DNA from: Alphaproteobacteria bacterium
GTDB taxonomy: Bacteria; Myxococcota_A; UBA796; CAJQPC01
Direction of reading: 5' to 3'
DNA length: 64,000 nucleotides
Assembly (NCBI GenBank): GCA_020632795.1
Contig: JACKEV010000010.1
Span: forward strand, 124,001-188,000
Shown here: positions 1-8,669 of the stretch, piece by piece
Layout: each line of letters opens with the position of its first letter
How positions within the stretch are numbered: position 1 is the first letter of the stretch
Translations under genes and position numbers: made by a program
The notes under the pieces: model-generated
Database searches by the model: none
What the model was told of the DNA's origin: nothing
Seen by the model: the letters and a program-made list of their open reading frames with translations, nothing else

Positions 1-1013
1 TTGACGAGCTTGAGGTGCCCGTCCTGCGGCACGGTCATGCGGACGCTGAACACGTCGCCCGTGCGATACCGGTGGTTGGCGGGCACCGGCCGTCGGTTGG
101 CGTACAGACAGACCTCGACCTCCGCGCTGACCGCCGCCGCGACCTTCTGCGGGGACACATCGGGCAGCCCGAGGGTGTCCGGACGCCCACCGCCCTCCGC
201 ACCGGCCGCGCCGCCGCTGAGCTGTCCGACGAGGGGCGGGACCGCGCGCAGCAGCTCGGCGGCTTCCGCGATGCCGTCCTCATCGAGATCGCCGCTCCCC
301 TGCATCGCTGAGATGACCCCGCAGGCGAATGCGCTCAGGCCCGCGCACGCGGGCTCGCCCTGGGACGCCGTGCTCACCCCCGTGGCCGTGATGACCATCA
401 CATCGTCCCGCTCCGCGCCGATCGCGGAGACCAGCGGGCTGACCGCCTCATCCGGCCCGGTGACCAGCCCGGGGAGGCTCTGATGGACCGGGTCGACGAT
501 GAGCCACACCTGACGCGCAGGCGAACGCTGGACCAGCGCCTTCAGCTCCCGCAGGGCCAGGCTGCTGCCCGCAAGCGCCTGCCCCGGCCGGCTGTCCTGG
601 AGGAGCAGGACCCCCTCCCGATCGATCCGCGCCCCGTGGGTGGCCAGGTACACGATGACGACCTCATCCGCATCCGCGCCCAACAGCGCGCTCTGCAAGG
701 CGTCACGCACCCGCGCCTGGGTGGCCTGGGGCCCCGTGAGCAGCGCGAGGTCATCCACCCGCAGCGCGCTGTCCAGGGCCATGGAGAAGCGCCGCGCGTC
801 CTGCTCCGCCCAGGGGAGGCCCGCCGCCTCGCCCAGCCCAGGGAAGGCCCCGACGCCGACGACCACCGCCCGCACGTCGTAGCCCTCCGGCGGAGACGGC
901 GCGTCGCGCGCCACGGCGACGATGCCCTTCTCCCCCTGACTGAGTGGAGCGGTGGTCGCCGCCGTGACCAGCGCAACGAACATGGACAGGACGAGCGCTA
1001 TACAGAGATTCAC
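1..1013 (-). CDS. Secreted caspase-fold (C14-like) protein lacking the catalytic Cys, 3' end outside the window
   Basis: Reading starts at a GTG (1013-1011) preceded by GGAGG and continues past position 1, so at least 337 residues are encoded. Residues 1-22 form a signal peptide (MNLCIALVLSMFVALVTAAT). A caspase-like domain follows: a G-V-G-AFPGL strand near residue 53, the His motif 'YLATHG' with His126, and 'WLIVDPVHQ' where the catalytic Cys of the usual DACH-type motif is Val176. After about residue 215 comes a beta-rich part ending in 'VPQDGHLKLV', as in DUF4384-type domains. The protein closely parallels the product of 5976-7364, which also has Val at the Cys position. Because His is kept and Cys lost, it is probably a non-proteolytic pseudo-caspase. 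The Lon-type gene lies 152 bp upstream on the same strand. Confidence 0.75.
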   Translation of the reverse strand, partial: MNLCIALVLSMFVALVTAATTAPLSQGEKGIVAVARDAPSPPEGYDVRAVVVGVGAFPGLGEAAGLPWAEQDARRFSMALDSALRVDDLALLTGPQATQARVRDALQSALLGADADEVVIVYLATHGARIDREGVLLLQDSRPGQALAGSSLALRELKALVQRSPARQVWLIVDPVHQSLPGLVTGPDEAVSPLVSAIGAERDDVMVITATGVSTASQGEPACAGLSAFACGVISAMQGSGDLDEDGIAEAAELLRAVPPLVGQLSGGAAGAEGGGRPDTLGLPDVSPQKVAAAVSAEVEVCLYANRRPVPANHRYRTGDVFSVRMTVPQDGHLKLV

Positions 1014-1165
1014 GAGACCTCCGACAAACGAGAGGATGCAGGAGCGCGACGTGCTCCGGACGGTATGTCCCAGCCCAAGGGGGTTGAACAGACGGTACCA
1101 CCGAACCTGTGCCCCACGCCAGCGACCGGAGATCGAGTCGTATCTGAGCCAGAAACACCAGCCGC

Positions 1166-2446
1166 CTATCCGGACGGCTCCACGTCGTAGATCAGATCGA
1201 CGACCAGCGCAGCGGCGCCGTCAACGGGCGCTGACCAGTCCGCGCAGGCCCCCACGGTACGCAGAACCACGGGCTCGTCGGGGACCCAGGGCGTCTCCCC
1301 CAACGACTTTGACCAGGCGTCGCCAGCGTCCGATCGCGTCGGGTCCGGCAGGATCTGCCCCACCAGGGGCTCGGCGCCCCGGAGCACCACCAGACGCTCC
1401 AGGCGCTCCGGGGGCTCCAGGCGGAACGGGAAGAACACCGTCTCCCGGTCCTGGTGCGACACCACAGAGAAGCCCGCCGCCACAGGGTCCAGGGTGAGGA
1501 GCTGCACGCCCCCGCCCCCCGGCGCGCTGACCGACAAGGTGTAGAGCTGCCGGGATCGCAGCCCGCGCCCCGCCGGGGTGCCGTCCACGCACACCCGCAC
1601 CGGCACGGCCGGGATCGGGGTCGGCTCGGGCCAGAGCATCCAGGCCCCGACGCCGAGCCCCGCCATGGCCATCCCCCCCGCCCAGCGCAGCCAGCGGGGC
1701 GTCGGGGCGGGCGCCACGGGTCGCGTCGCGAACCGCGCGACGGCGTCCCGGAGGTCCCGAACCGCGACGGCTTCGACCTCCACCGCCTCGGGCAGCGTCG
1801 ACCCCTCCGGCACAAACACCCGGGTCAGGCGACCCGAAGCGGCCGCCAGCTTGGCCGACAGACCGCCCACGGCGCTCACCCGCCCGTCGACCCCCACGCC
1901 TCCCGTGAAGCCGATGTCATCGGGCACGTTGATGCCCTCCAGCGCGCAGCGGGTCGCCACGGCCAGGGGCAGGCCCAGGGAGGCGCCGTCCACCGCGAAC
2001 AGCGACTCGTCCTCGACGTCGAGGTCCCACAGCACCAGGTGCGCCCCGAGCTGCACGCCAAGCGCGGCGTGGATGGCCCGGGTGCAGGCCTGGGCCGACT
2101 CCTGGCCCAGCTTCACATGCGGCACCTGCGTGCCCCGGCCGGGGTAGACGCTGACGGTCAGCCGCCCCAGGCGACCCTCGCCCTCCGGGGTGACCAGCAA
2201 CGCCCAGGCGGACGCCGTGCGCGGGGGAGCGCGGCCGAGCTGCGCCTCCAACCGCTGGACGATGGGGGCCAGCTCCACGCGGTGGTCGTCCAGCTCCTGA
2301 AGGCAGAGCTGGGCTTCGGCCGAGGAGATGGAGACCTCTCCCCCCAGGTGGTTGACGAGCTGGCCCACCGCCGTGGTGTAGGCCAGGCGATCCCCGCCGG
2401 CGCGGGCGACGCGGATCGCGTGCAGCATTCGGGCGATGGTGCTCAT
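1166..2446 (-). CDS. Membrane-anchored Lon-type (S16) protease domain protein
   Basis: A 426-residue protein without an AAA+ module. Residues 75-240 resemble the Lon proteolytic domain. 'AVDGASLGLPLAVA' places Ser156 and 'GGLSAK' places Lys199, and the 43-residue spacing equals that of the Ser679/Lys722 dyad of E. coli Lon. A hydrophobic segment (about residues 252-272, 'WAGGMAMAGLGVGAWMLW') follows, then a C-terminal beta-rich domain of about 150 residues that I do not recognise. The N-terminus has no signal peptide, so the protease domain is probably cytoplasmic and the tail periplasmic. The ATG at 2446 was chosen because the upstream extension is Arg/Pro-rich and unlike a protein. The pseudo-caspase gene follows on the same strand, so co-transcription is possible. 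Family known; substrate unknown. Confidence 0.75.
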   Translation of the reverse strand: MSTIARMLHAIRVARAGGDRLAYTTAVGQLVNHLGGEVSISSAEAQLCLQELDDHRVELAPIVQRLEAQLGRAPPRTASAWALLVTPEGEGRLGRLTVSVYPGRGTQVPHVKLGQESAQACTRAIHAALGVQLGAHLVLWDLDVEDESLFAVDGASLGLPLAVATRCALEGINVPDDIGFTGGVGVDGRVSAVGGLSAKLAAASGRLTRVFVPEGSTLPEAVEVEAVAVRDLRDAVARFATRPVAPAPTPRWLRWAGGMAMAGLGVGAWMLWPEPTPIPAVPVRVCVDGTPAGRGLRSRQLYTLSVSAPGGGGVQLLTLDPVAAGFSVVSHQDRETVFFPFRLEPPERLERLVVLRGAEPLVGQILPDPTRSDAGDAWSKSLGETPWVPDEPVVLRTVGACADWSAPVDGAAALVVDLIYDVEPSG

Positions 2447-2619
2447 GCGAGCTGCCTTCTCTGCGGGCGCACGGGGCGGGCAGGGTGTACCGGATTCGAC
2501 GGACGAAAGAGAAAATCCGAACTTCCTCGACCGGCGCGCTTGGCGTTCAGGGCGAGGACGACGGGGCGCACGCCTCGGTCGAGCCTCATCCAACCCAGAC
2601 GCCCCCTGGAGGCCCCACC

Positions 2620-3153
2620 ATGGCCCTCTCCTCCCCTTGCTCTGTGTACCTTCTGGCCCTGCTCGGCACCCTGGCCGCCACGCCGGCCTTCGCCGGCATC
2701 AGCGTCGGCCACCCCTCGGTCACCCTCGCGTCCGCCGACACCTCGGACGTCAAGGAGGTCTTCCTGCCCCTCGACGAGATCCGCCTCGTCAGCCCGACCT
2801 CGCAGACCCACACGATCCAGGTGGACGACACCCTCGACCTGATCGCGGGCGAGGACGTCACCCTGCCCGTCGGCACCTGGGACGAGATGACCCTCTATCT
2901 GTCCGGCGACGTCGAGATCACGCTGATCTCCCCCACCGAGCAGGAGGTGGACTACACCCTGACCCTCGGGCAGCTCCCGGTGGACCTCGGGGACGGCCTG
3001 GAGGTCAACACCTCGGGCGCCGCGATGATGGTGCTCGTGCTCGACGCCGAGGTCCTCGAGGACGCCGCCGCGCTGAGCGATGCGGACCCTTGCGCGGCCG
3101 AGGCGCTGCTGGAGGACGCCCTGCTGGTCGACATCAAGCTCATCCCGGAGTAG
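2620..3153 (+). CDS. Exported hypothetical protein, acidic and beta-rich
   Basis: The 177-residue product begins with a Sec-type signal peptide ending in 'ATPAFAG'. The mature part is strongly acidic and rich in alternating hydrophobic and Thr/Asp residues ('VDDTLDLIAGEDVTLPVG'), suggesting a small beta-sandwich. There is a single Cys late in the mature protein and no recognisable domain. The ATG at 2620 was preferred because it directly precedes the signal peptide; an in-frame extension upstream reads as non-coding. The gene is divergent from the Lon-type gene and is followed 64 bp later by the TIGR02147-like regulator. I do not recognise a function. Confidence 0.7.
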   Translation: MALSSPCSVYLLALLGTLAATPAFAGISVGHPSVTLASADTSDVKEVFLPLDEIRLVSPTSQTHTIQVDDTLDLIAGEDVTLPVGTWDEMTLYLSGDVEITLISPTEQEVDYTLTLGQLPVDLGDGLEVNTSGAAMMVLVLDAEVLEDAAALSDADPCAAEALLEDALLVDIKLIPE

Positions 3154-3216
3154 GCTCGGCTCCGGCCTTTTCCCCTGGGGGCGGGCGTGCCCGGGCCCGC
3201 CCCCTGGAGCCCCGCC

Positions 3217-4230
3217 ATGAGCCTGCCTCGGATCTTCGACTACGATCACCACCAGACCTTCCTGGCCGAATGGTTCGAGGCCAGAAAGAAGAAGCGCTCC
3301 GGCTACTCTCACGCCGTGTTCGCGCGCGAGGCGGGCCTGGGGAACCGCGCCGCGCTCCTCCAGGTGATCCAGGGGCAGATCACCTTCTCCCAGGCGCTGC
3401 TCGCCGGGTTCACCCTGGCCATCGGCCTGGAGGGCCCCGAGGCCGAGTACCTCGGGGTCTTCGCCGAGATCGATCAGCTCGAACGCCAGGAGGCGCGCCA
3501 GCGGCGCCGCGTGGAGGCCACGCGGGAGACCGTGCGCGATCGGCGCCGATCGGGGGCCGCCGTCGAGCGCAAGCTGCGCACCCGCTTGATGGCGCACGAA
3601 GACGCCCTGGAGGAGACCCGGGCGCAGCTCTCTCGCGCCCGCTCCCGCCGCCGGGTGCTCAAGCTGCTGCACGGCCCGCCGTCCCTGGACGAGGACAGCC
3701 CGACGGTCTTGAAGGCGTGGCACTACGCCGCGATCTCCGAGCTGAGCCGCTGCGCGGGCTTCACCCGCGACCCGGACCTCATCCGCCAGGCGCTGCACGG
3801 AGAGGTGAGCCGGGAGGAGGTCGAGCTGGCCCTGGCCGAGCTGGCCGCGAAGGGGGAGCTGGCCGACCAGCCCGCCGAGGCCGGCCCTGTGCGCCCCGAC
3901 ATCCTCGTCACCAACCCGGACGTCACCATCGCGTTCACCGAGGCCTACTACCGCGGCATGATGGCGCTGGCCGACGCGTCGATGGCCCGCCTGCTGAACC
4001 CGAGCGAGAACGCCTACAACCAGCGCTGCCGCCTGGGCATGCTCACCGTGGCCGTGCAGCCTGACGCCCTCGCCGAGGTGCGGGCGCTGTTCGATGCGTT
4101 CAGGGAGCAGCTCCACGACGCCCTGGAGCGCGCCGAGGGGCCTCCGAAGGAGGTCGTTCAGGTGCTCTTCCACCTCTTCCCCCTCAGCGACGGGCTGGTC
4201 CCCGTCACGGAGACGCCGGACGAGGCGTGA
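3217..4230 (+). CDS. TIGR02147-like (DUF4423) family regulator
   Basis: The 337-residue protein starts 'MSLPRIFDYDHHQTFLAEWF' and continues with a helix-rich region containing 'RSGYSHAVFAREAGL', the pattern of the TIGR02147/DUF4423 family of putative regulators seen in Fibrobacter, Bdellovibrio and myxobacteria. Residues 85-145 are a long charged helix, probably a coiled coil and longer than usual. The central part 'VLKAWHYAAISELSRCAGF' is a winged-helix-like segment typical of the family. The C-terminus includes 'ENAYNQRCRLGMLTVAVQPDALAEV'. Members are thought to bind DNA or interact with sigma-type factors, but biochemical evidence is thin. Its 3' end overlaps the opposing gene at 4205-4678 by 26 bp. 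Confidence 0.7.
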   Translation: MSLPRIFDYDHHQTFLAEWFEARKKKRSGYSHAVFAREAGLGNRAALLQVIQGQITFSQALLAGFTLAIGLEGPEAEYLGVFAEIDQLERQEARQRRRVEATRETVRDRRRSGAAVERKLRTRLMAHEDALEETRAQLSRARSRRRVLKLLHGPPSLDEDSPTVLKAWHYAAISELSRCAGFTRDPDLIRQALHGEVSREEVELALAELAAKGELADQPAEAGPVRPDILVTNPDVTIAFTEAYYRGMMALADASMARLLNPSENAYNQRCRLGMLTVAVQPDALAEVRALFDAFREQLHDALERAEGPPKEVVQVLFHLFPLSDGLVPVTETPDEA

Positions 4231-4678
4231 GCAGCAGGCGGCGCCCGTCGTCCAGCCGCGCGCGGAGCATCGCGGGCGGTGCCTCCAGGTCGTCCAGCTC
4301 CACGGTCTCCCCCTGAGAAAGCCGGATCTCCCTGCCCGATACAGACAACCAGAGGGCGTCGCCGCCCGCCTCCAGCACCGCGACCGTGCGCCCCGTGATG
4401 GAGAGGCCCAGGCCCACCGCCCAGCCCGCGACCGTGTAGCGTACCGGGAAGCGGCGCGCCTCTGGCGGCGCTGCGGCGAGGATGCGCTCGCTGACCGTCA
4501 CGGTCTGCACCTCGACCTCATCAACTGTGTCATATTGCCCGCCCGCGGCGGCCGCTTCGGCCAGCTCCCGAGCCTCTCGGGCCCGCCCGGCGCCCCTCGC
4601 CAGCGCAGAGAAGTCCGCCATCGGGTGCTCGTCCTCCAGCTCGCCCGCGAACAGGCGCTCCAGCTCCTCGCGCGTCAT
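4205..4678 (-). CDS. Hypothetical protein coupled to sigma-like factor
   Basis: This 157-residue protein is translationally coupled to the upstream gene by a 4-bp ATGA overlap at 4675-4678. The N-terminus 'MTREELERLFAGELEDEHP' is a charged helix of the sort found at the start of anti-sigma or sigma-associated proteins. Residues 50-157 look beta-rich ('GDALWLSVSGREIRLSQGETVELDD' region). No transmembrane segment is evident. Its partnership with the sigma-like protein suggests a regulatory role, which is inference only. Confidence 0.55.
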   Translation of the reverse strand: MTREELERLFAGELEDEHPMADFSALARGAGRAREARELAEAAAAGGQYDTVDEVEVQTVTVSERILAAAPPEARRFPVRYTVAGWAVGLGLSITGRTVAVLEAGGDALWLSVSGREIRLSQGETVELDDLEAPPAMLRARLDDGRRLLLTPRPASP

Positions 4679-5736
4679 CGGTCCTCCTCGCCAGGCTCAG
4701 GCAGGCATTCCAGCAGCATGGCGCCGACCTGCTCCAGCAGGATCTTGCCCGGCCTCGCGGTGGGCTTCGGGCCGCCCAGCTCAGCCGCCAGGGCGCCGAG
4801 CACGCGCGCGGCACAGCCCTTGACGGCCTCGCAGACCCGGGGGGGTGTCTTGTAGCTGGGGTGGGCCTCCAGGATCTCTGCGAGGGTGCGCCCCTCGGCG
4901 ACGAGCCGGAGGAGCGCGCGGTCCTCGGCGTCCAGGCGCGCCCAGACCCGCTCCACCGCGCGGCGGACCGCGACCTGCTCGTCGGGCCCGAGCTCATCGT
5001 GCACCTCGATGTCCTGCGGGCCGTCCAGCACCTCGCTGAGCAGCGCGGTGACGCGCTCCTGCGTAGCGACCCCCAGCCGCTCGAGGGCTGCCGGGACCAG
5101 CAGGGCGACCTGGGCCGGCTCGCGGATGGCGTCGGAGGCGTTCCTCAGGGCACGCAGCTCCTCGGTCAGGTTCCCGGAGGCGGGCCGAACGACCCTCAAG
5201 CCTCGGGGCAGCCGCCAGGTGGGCTGCCCGTGCTCGGCGGGTGGGCCAGGCACCGCGACGGCCTGGAGGTGGCGGCCGACGGCGTGGTCCAGCCAGGCGA
5301 GCCAGCGCAGGCGATCCGAGCGCCGCAGGTTCTTCTCGTACTGGAGCTGCATCTCGTATCGGGTGAGCGAGCGGCGGGGCTGGTAGAAGGTCAGGTTGTG
5401 GATGCGTGGCCCGGGGAAGCAGCCGTCGTCGTCGGGGCGTCGCAGCGCCGGGGGCAGGCCGTCGGCGTAGCGGTGGAACGGCACCGCGCGGCAGAAGGGA
5501 TAGCGGGGCATGGGGGTGCAGGCGCAGCGCTCGAAGACCCGGGTGACGAGATCCTCGACGCTCTCCGCGTCCTTCAGGTGGAGGGGGAACCAGCTCGCCG
5601 GGTAGCGCCAGGCCACCGCCGCGACGTGCCGCCGGAAGCCCTCCAGCAGCTCGGCGGCGAAGCGCTCGTCCTCGTGGACGAAGCCTCGGATCCAGCTCGG
5701 CCAGGGGTCGATGGCGGTGTGGGGTCTCATGGGCAT
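4675..5736 (-). CDS. Divergent sigma-70-like transcription factor
   Basis: The 353-residue protein has a first part resembling sigma region 2 ('LLEGFRRHVAAVAWRY', then 'ESVEDLVTRVFERC', like the D-x-E-D-x-x-Q helix), a middle segment rich in Arg and aromatic residues, and a last part resembling region 4: 'RLDAEDRALLRLVAEGRTLA' followed by a second helix and a basic C-terminus. The match is weak and several usual positions differ, so it could be another helix-turn-helix regulator. A second in-frame ATG lies two codons downstream and could be the true start. It is followed by an overlapping partner gene. It runs divergently from the pseudo-caspase gene at 5976, and the 239-bp gap between them would hold both promoters. 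Confidence 0.45.
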   Translation of the reverse strand: MPMRPHTAIDPWPSWIRGFVHEDERFAAELLEGFRRHVAAVAWRYPASWFPLHLKDAESVEDLVTRVFERCACTPMPRYPFCRAVPFHRYADGLPPALRRPDDDGCFPGPRIHNLTFYQPRRSLTRYEMQLQYEKNLRRSDRLRWLAWLDHAVGRHLQAVAVPGPPAEHGQPTWRLPRGLRVVRPASGNLTEELRALRNASDAIREPAQVALLVPAALERLGVATQERVTALLSEVLDGPQDIEVHDELGPDEQVAVRRAVERVWARLDAEDRALLRLVAEGRTLAEILEAHPSYKTPPRVCEAVKGCAARVLGALAAELGGPKPTARPGKILLEQVGAMLLECLPEPGEEDR

Positions 5737-5975
5737 GACCTGTCGGGTTGGGGCTTGATGCCGATGCGTCCGTCCTGACTGCTTCGCAGACTACCCGAGC
5801 GCGCCGCCGATGTCTCGCGCGGGGGGGCCCGACCGTTTCTGAGTTGAAAACGCGCGCTCACGGCCGGATGGAGACAGGGCGGGGGCTCGCGGCTACAGTC
5901 TCCTCGACGGACGCACCCCGGGTGCCGCCGCCCCGAAGTCAAACACCCGCGCCCCCCGCGGGAGGGAGGGAGACT

Positions 5976-7364
5976 GTGTCTCGACGACTGCTCATCGCGC
6001 TCGCGCTCGCGGCGTCCCCCGCGCTCGCCCAGGGCAGCAAGGGCCTGACCCGCGCCTCCCAGAGCGCCGCGCCCCTGGGCGTTCGCGCGCTGTCCATCGG
6101 GGTGGGCGACTTCCCGAACCTGGAGGACCGAGACGACCTGACCACCGCTGAGGCCGACGCCGCCCTGGTCGCGGAAGCCCTGGGTGCTGTGGTGCCCGCA
6201 GGGGGCATGACCGTGCTGACCGGCCCGCAGGCGCGCGCCGAGCGGGTGCGTCAGGAGCTGAGTGCGCTGCTGGACGGCACCCGCGAGGACGAAGCGGCGG
6301 TGATCTACTGGGCCACTCACGGCGCCGCCGTCGGTCGGCGGGGCTACCTCCTGGCGCAGGACAGCGTGCCCGAGGGGCGGCTGCCGTACACCGCCATCGC
6401 GCTGACCTGGCTGGGCGAGCAGCTCGCGAAGAGCCGCGCGGGCCAGGTCCTGCTCTTCCTGGACGCCGTGCATCAGGAGCTGGAGGGCCCAAAGGGCCTG
6501 CTGACCGGCCCGGCGTCGCCCATCAACCCTCTGCTGGGCGCCCTCGCGGACGCCCGGGAGGGCGTCTTCGTCATGACCTCGAGCAGGCCCCGCGAGTCGA
6601 TTTCGGGCGGGGGCGGGGCCTGCTCGGGGCATGGACCCTTCGCCTGCGCCCTGGCCCAGGCGCTCCAAGGGGCCGCCGACCTCGATCAGGACGGGCGGGT
6701 GGAGCTGGGCGAGCTGGCCCAGGGCATGCCCCGGACCGTGGAGGCCGTCGCCGATGTCCCGCTCACCCCCACCAGCACGGGGCGCTACGTCTCGGATCTG
6801 GCGTTTCCTGCGGTGGTGCCGGCGACCACGACGGTGGCGCGTGCGACCCGTCCCGAGGCGCTCGAGGTCTGCTTCGAATCCAACGGCCGGGACGTGCCCG
6901 CCGACCACATCTTCGCCACCGGTGACACCCTGGCCTTGAGCCTGACCGTGCCCGCCGACGGCCACCTCTACATCATCGCCACCGACGACAGCGGCGCGCT
7001 GGTGCCCGCCTTCCCCCTGCCCGGGGAGTCGAGCCGGGTGTCCCGGGGCGCGACCGTACGCCTTCCGCCACCCGAGCAGCAGGACCCGCTGGTCTTCGTG
7101 CCCCCGGCCGAGCCCGAGGAGCTGTACCTGCTGTGGTCTGCAGAGCCCATCGCCGAGGGCGCCCAGGTCGCCTCGGCCTGGCGCGCGGCGGTGGAGGGCA
7201 GCCAGGTGGCGACCAACACCTCGTACGGAGCCAAGGGCCTGATGCGCCCCAGCCAGCAGGTCGACCAGGGGCCGCGGCGGTGCAGCGAGTACACGCCCAA
7301 GGGGGATGACGGTCTGTGGGTCATCGACCTCGTGCTGAACCACGTCGACGGGAGGGTGCGATGA
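5976..7364 (+). CDS. Secreted caspase-fold protein lacking the catalytic Cys (second copy)
   Basis: A GTG start at 5976 is preceded by GGAGGGAGG and gives a clear signal peptide ('MSRRLLIALALAASPALAQ'). In the 462-residue product, residues 37-250 form a caspase-like fold: 'ALSIGVGDFPNL', the His motif 'YWATHG' (His115) and 'LLFLDAVHQ' with Val165 where the Cys should be. A 'DLDQDGRVELGEL' segment resembles an EF-hand-like calcium loop. Residues 285-462 resemble DUF4384 domains ('GDTLALSLTVPADGHLYII'). It is a paralogue of the protein at the left edge of the window. Retained His with Cys to Val suggests a pseudo-enzyme, perhaps a scaffold or inhibitor. It overlaps the next gene by ATGA. Confidence 0.75.
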   Translation: MSRRLLIALALAASPALAQGSKGLTRASQSAAPLGVRALSIGVGDFPNLEDRDDLTTAEADAALVAEALGAVVPAGGMTVLTGPQARAERVRQELSALLDGTREDEAAVIYWATHGAAVGRRGYLLAQDSVPEGRLPYTAIALTWLGEQLAKSRAGQVLLFLDAVHQELEGPKGLLTGPASPINPLLGALADAREGVFVMTSSRPRESISGGGGACSGHGPFACALAQALQGAADLDQDGRVELGELAQGMPRTVEAVADVPLTPTSTGRYVSDLAFPAVVPATTTVARATRPEALEVCFESNGRDVPADHIFATGDTLALSLTVPADGHLYIIATDDSGALVPAFPLPGESSRVSRGATVRLPPPEQQDPLVFVPPAEPEELYLLWSAEPIAEGAQVASAWRAAVEGSQVATNTSYGAKGLMRPSQQVDQGPRRCSEYTPKGDDGLWVIDLVLNHVDGRVR

Positions 7365-7777
7365 GCTGGCCCCGAACCGTCGCTCTGGCTGCTCTGGCCG
7401 GCTGCTACGACCCCATCTACGGGGTGCCCGCCGACACGAGCGGCACCTCGGTGCCCGCCGTCGACGACCCCACCTGGACCGAGCACGTCGGCCCCACCTT
7501 CGCCAAGGGCTGCGGCGAGGGCTGTCATGGCGGAGCGACCCCCGCCGCCGGTCTGACCATCGCCTACGAGGGCCTGGTGGATGTGCCCGCCGGGCAGCTC
7601 CCCGCCATGCCCCTGGTCACCCCGGGCGATCCCACACAGAGCTACCTCTGGCACAAGCTGGAGGGCACCCACGAGGAGGTCGGCGGCTCCGGTAGCCGCA
7701 TGCCCCTGGGCCTGCCGCCGGGCGAGGCCGAGCTGGACCTCATCGCCACCTGGATCACCAACGACGCGCCGGAGTAG
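7361..7777 (+). CDS. Small lipoprotein with a CxxxCH haem-like motif
   Basis: The 138-residue protein has a lipobox 'LAGC' (Cys15) and is translationally coupled to the pseudo-caspase gene. Residues 36-138 resemble the cytochrome-c-like domain found in planctomycete and myxobacterial proteins: 'WTEHVGPTFAKGCGEGCHGG', then 'LVTPGDPTQSYLWHKLEG' and 'RMPLGLPPGEAELDLIATWI'. The haem motif reads C-G-E-G-C-H, with three residues between the Cys instead of two. Either an unusual haem attachment or loss of haem is possible. The following genes encode a predicted outer-membrane protein and a larger cytochrome-like lipoprotein. Confidence 0.65.
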   Translation: MSWPRTVALAALAGCYDPIYGVPADTSGTSVPAVDDPTWTEHVGPTFAKGCGEGCHGGATPAAGLTIAYEGLVDVPAGQLPAMPLVTPGDPTQSYLWHKLEGTHEEVGGSGSRMPLGLPPGEAELDLIATWITNDAPE

Positions 7778-7781
7778 GGCC

Positions 7782-8648
7782 ATGCTGCTGAGCCTCCTTC
7801 TGTTCGGGAACACCGCTCTGGCCACCGTGGATGAGGCCTGCCTGGGCCTCGCCCGCCCCGACGACTATGACGAGCAGACCCAGGCGGACTTCCTCAACAA
7901 CGCCGTGGCCCTGGCCTCGACCCTCTCACCCCTGCACGGCCCCGTGCCCCACGCGGCCGGGCGCGGATCGGTGGGGCTGGATCTCGCGGTCATCCCCCCG
8001 CTGGGCTGCCGTCACCGCATGGTGCTGGACTGGACCAAGTCCGAGGACACCAACAAGTCCCCGGTCCTGCCCCGCCCCCGGATGACCTTCGCGTTCAACC
8101 CCATCGCCGGGCGGCTGTTCCCGTACGGTGGCGTGGCCTTCGTGCCGCCGGTCCCGGTGGCCGGGGTGCGCAGCGTGGTCGCGTCGGTCGAGGCCGGGGT
8201 GGGGGTGTATGTGGGGCAGCACGCCCAGCTCGGGGTGCGGGTCCACGGCACCCTCCAGACCGTGCTGGGGGACGTCGCGACGTCCTTTGAGGAGGACGGC
8301 CCGGTGGTCGAGGATCTGTATGTGGCGACGAGCCAGGGGGTCGACGTGATGCTCGGCTGGGAGCTGGAGCGGGTCACGCCGTACCTGGCGCTGGGCTACG
8401 CGGACGTGGGGACGTTCTTCTGGATCGGCGACGACGCCTACGTCAGCAACAACCTCCACCCCTACCTCGGCCCGGCCGCGTCATTGGGGGCGGACGCGCT
8501 CTTGTTCGACCGGCTGCGGCTGGCCGGGGAGCTGTACGCCGCGCCCGGGGGGCACACCACCCCTCGGGACAACATCGAGTCCCTGCCGGGCTTCGGCCGC
8601 TACGGCCACCTCTACACCGCGCGCCTGCGCATCGCATACGAACTCTGA
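7782..8648 (+). CDS. Predicted outer-membrane beta-barrel protein
   Basis: The 288-residue protein begins 'MLLSLLLFGNTALATVDEAC', a short signal peptide. The remainder is made of alternating strands with aromatic girdles ('RPRMTFAFNPIAGRLFPYGG', 'VGVYVGQHAQLGVRVHG', 'VDVMLGWELERVTPYLALGY') and ends 'YTARLRIAYEL', typical of beta-barrel C-terminal strands although the last residue is Leu rather than Phe. It starts 4 bp after the upstream stop, so it is in the same operon. No specific family was recognised. Confidence 0.6.
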   Translation: MLLSLLLFGNTALATVDEACLGLARPDDYDEQTQADFLNNAVALASTLSPLHGPVPHAAGRGSVGLDLAVIPPLGCRHRMVLDWTKSEDTNKSPVLPRPRMTFAFNPIAGRLFPYGGVAFVPPVPVAGVRSVVASVEAGVGVYVGQHAQLGVRVHGTLQTVLGDVATSFEEDGPVVEDLYVATSQGVDVMLGWELERVTPYLALGYADVGTFFWIGDDAYVSNNLHPYLGPAASLGADALLFDRLRLAGELYAAPGGHTTPRDNIESLPGFGRYGHLYTARLRIAYEL

Positions 8649-8669
8649 TCCCCCTTGAGGAGGACAATC

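Noticed and set aside
483..1190. Long open plus-strand frame over the pseudo-caspase
   Set aside because: The minus strand carries signal peptide, His motif and homology; the plus frame is Arg/Pro-rich shadow.
1454..4064. Overlapping long plus-strand frames
   Set aside because: Low-complexity composition, antisense to the Lon-type gene and out of frame with the 2620 and 3217 genes.
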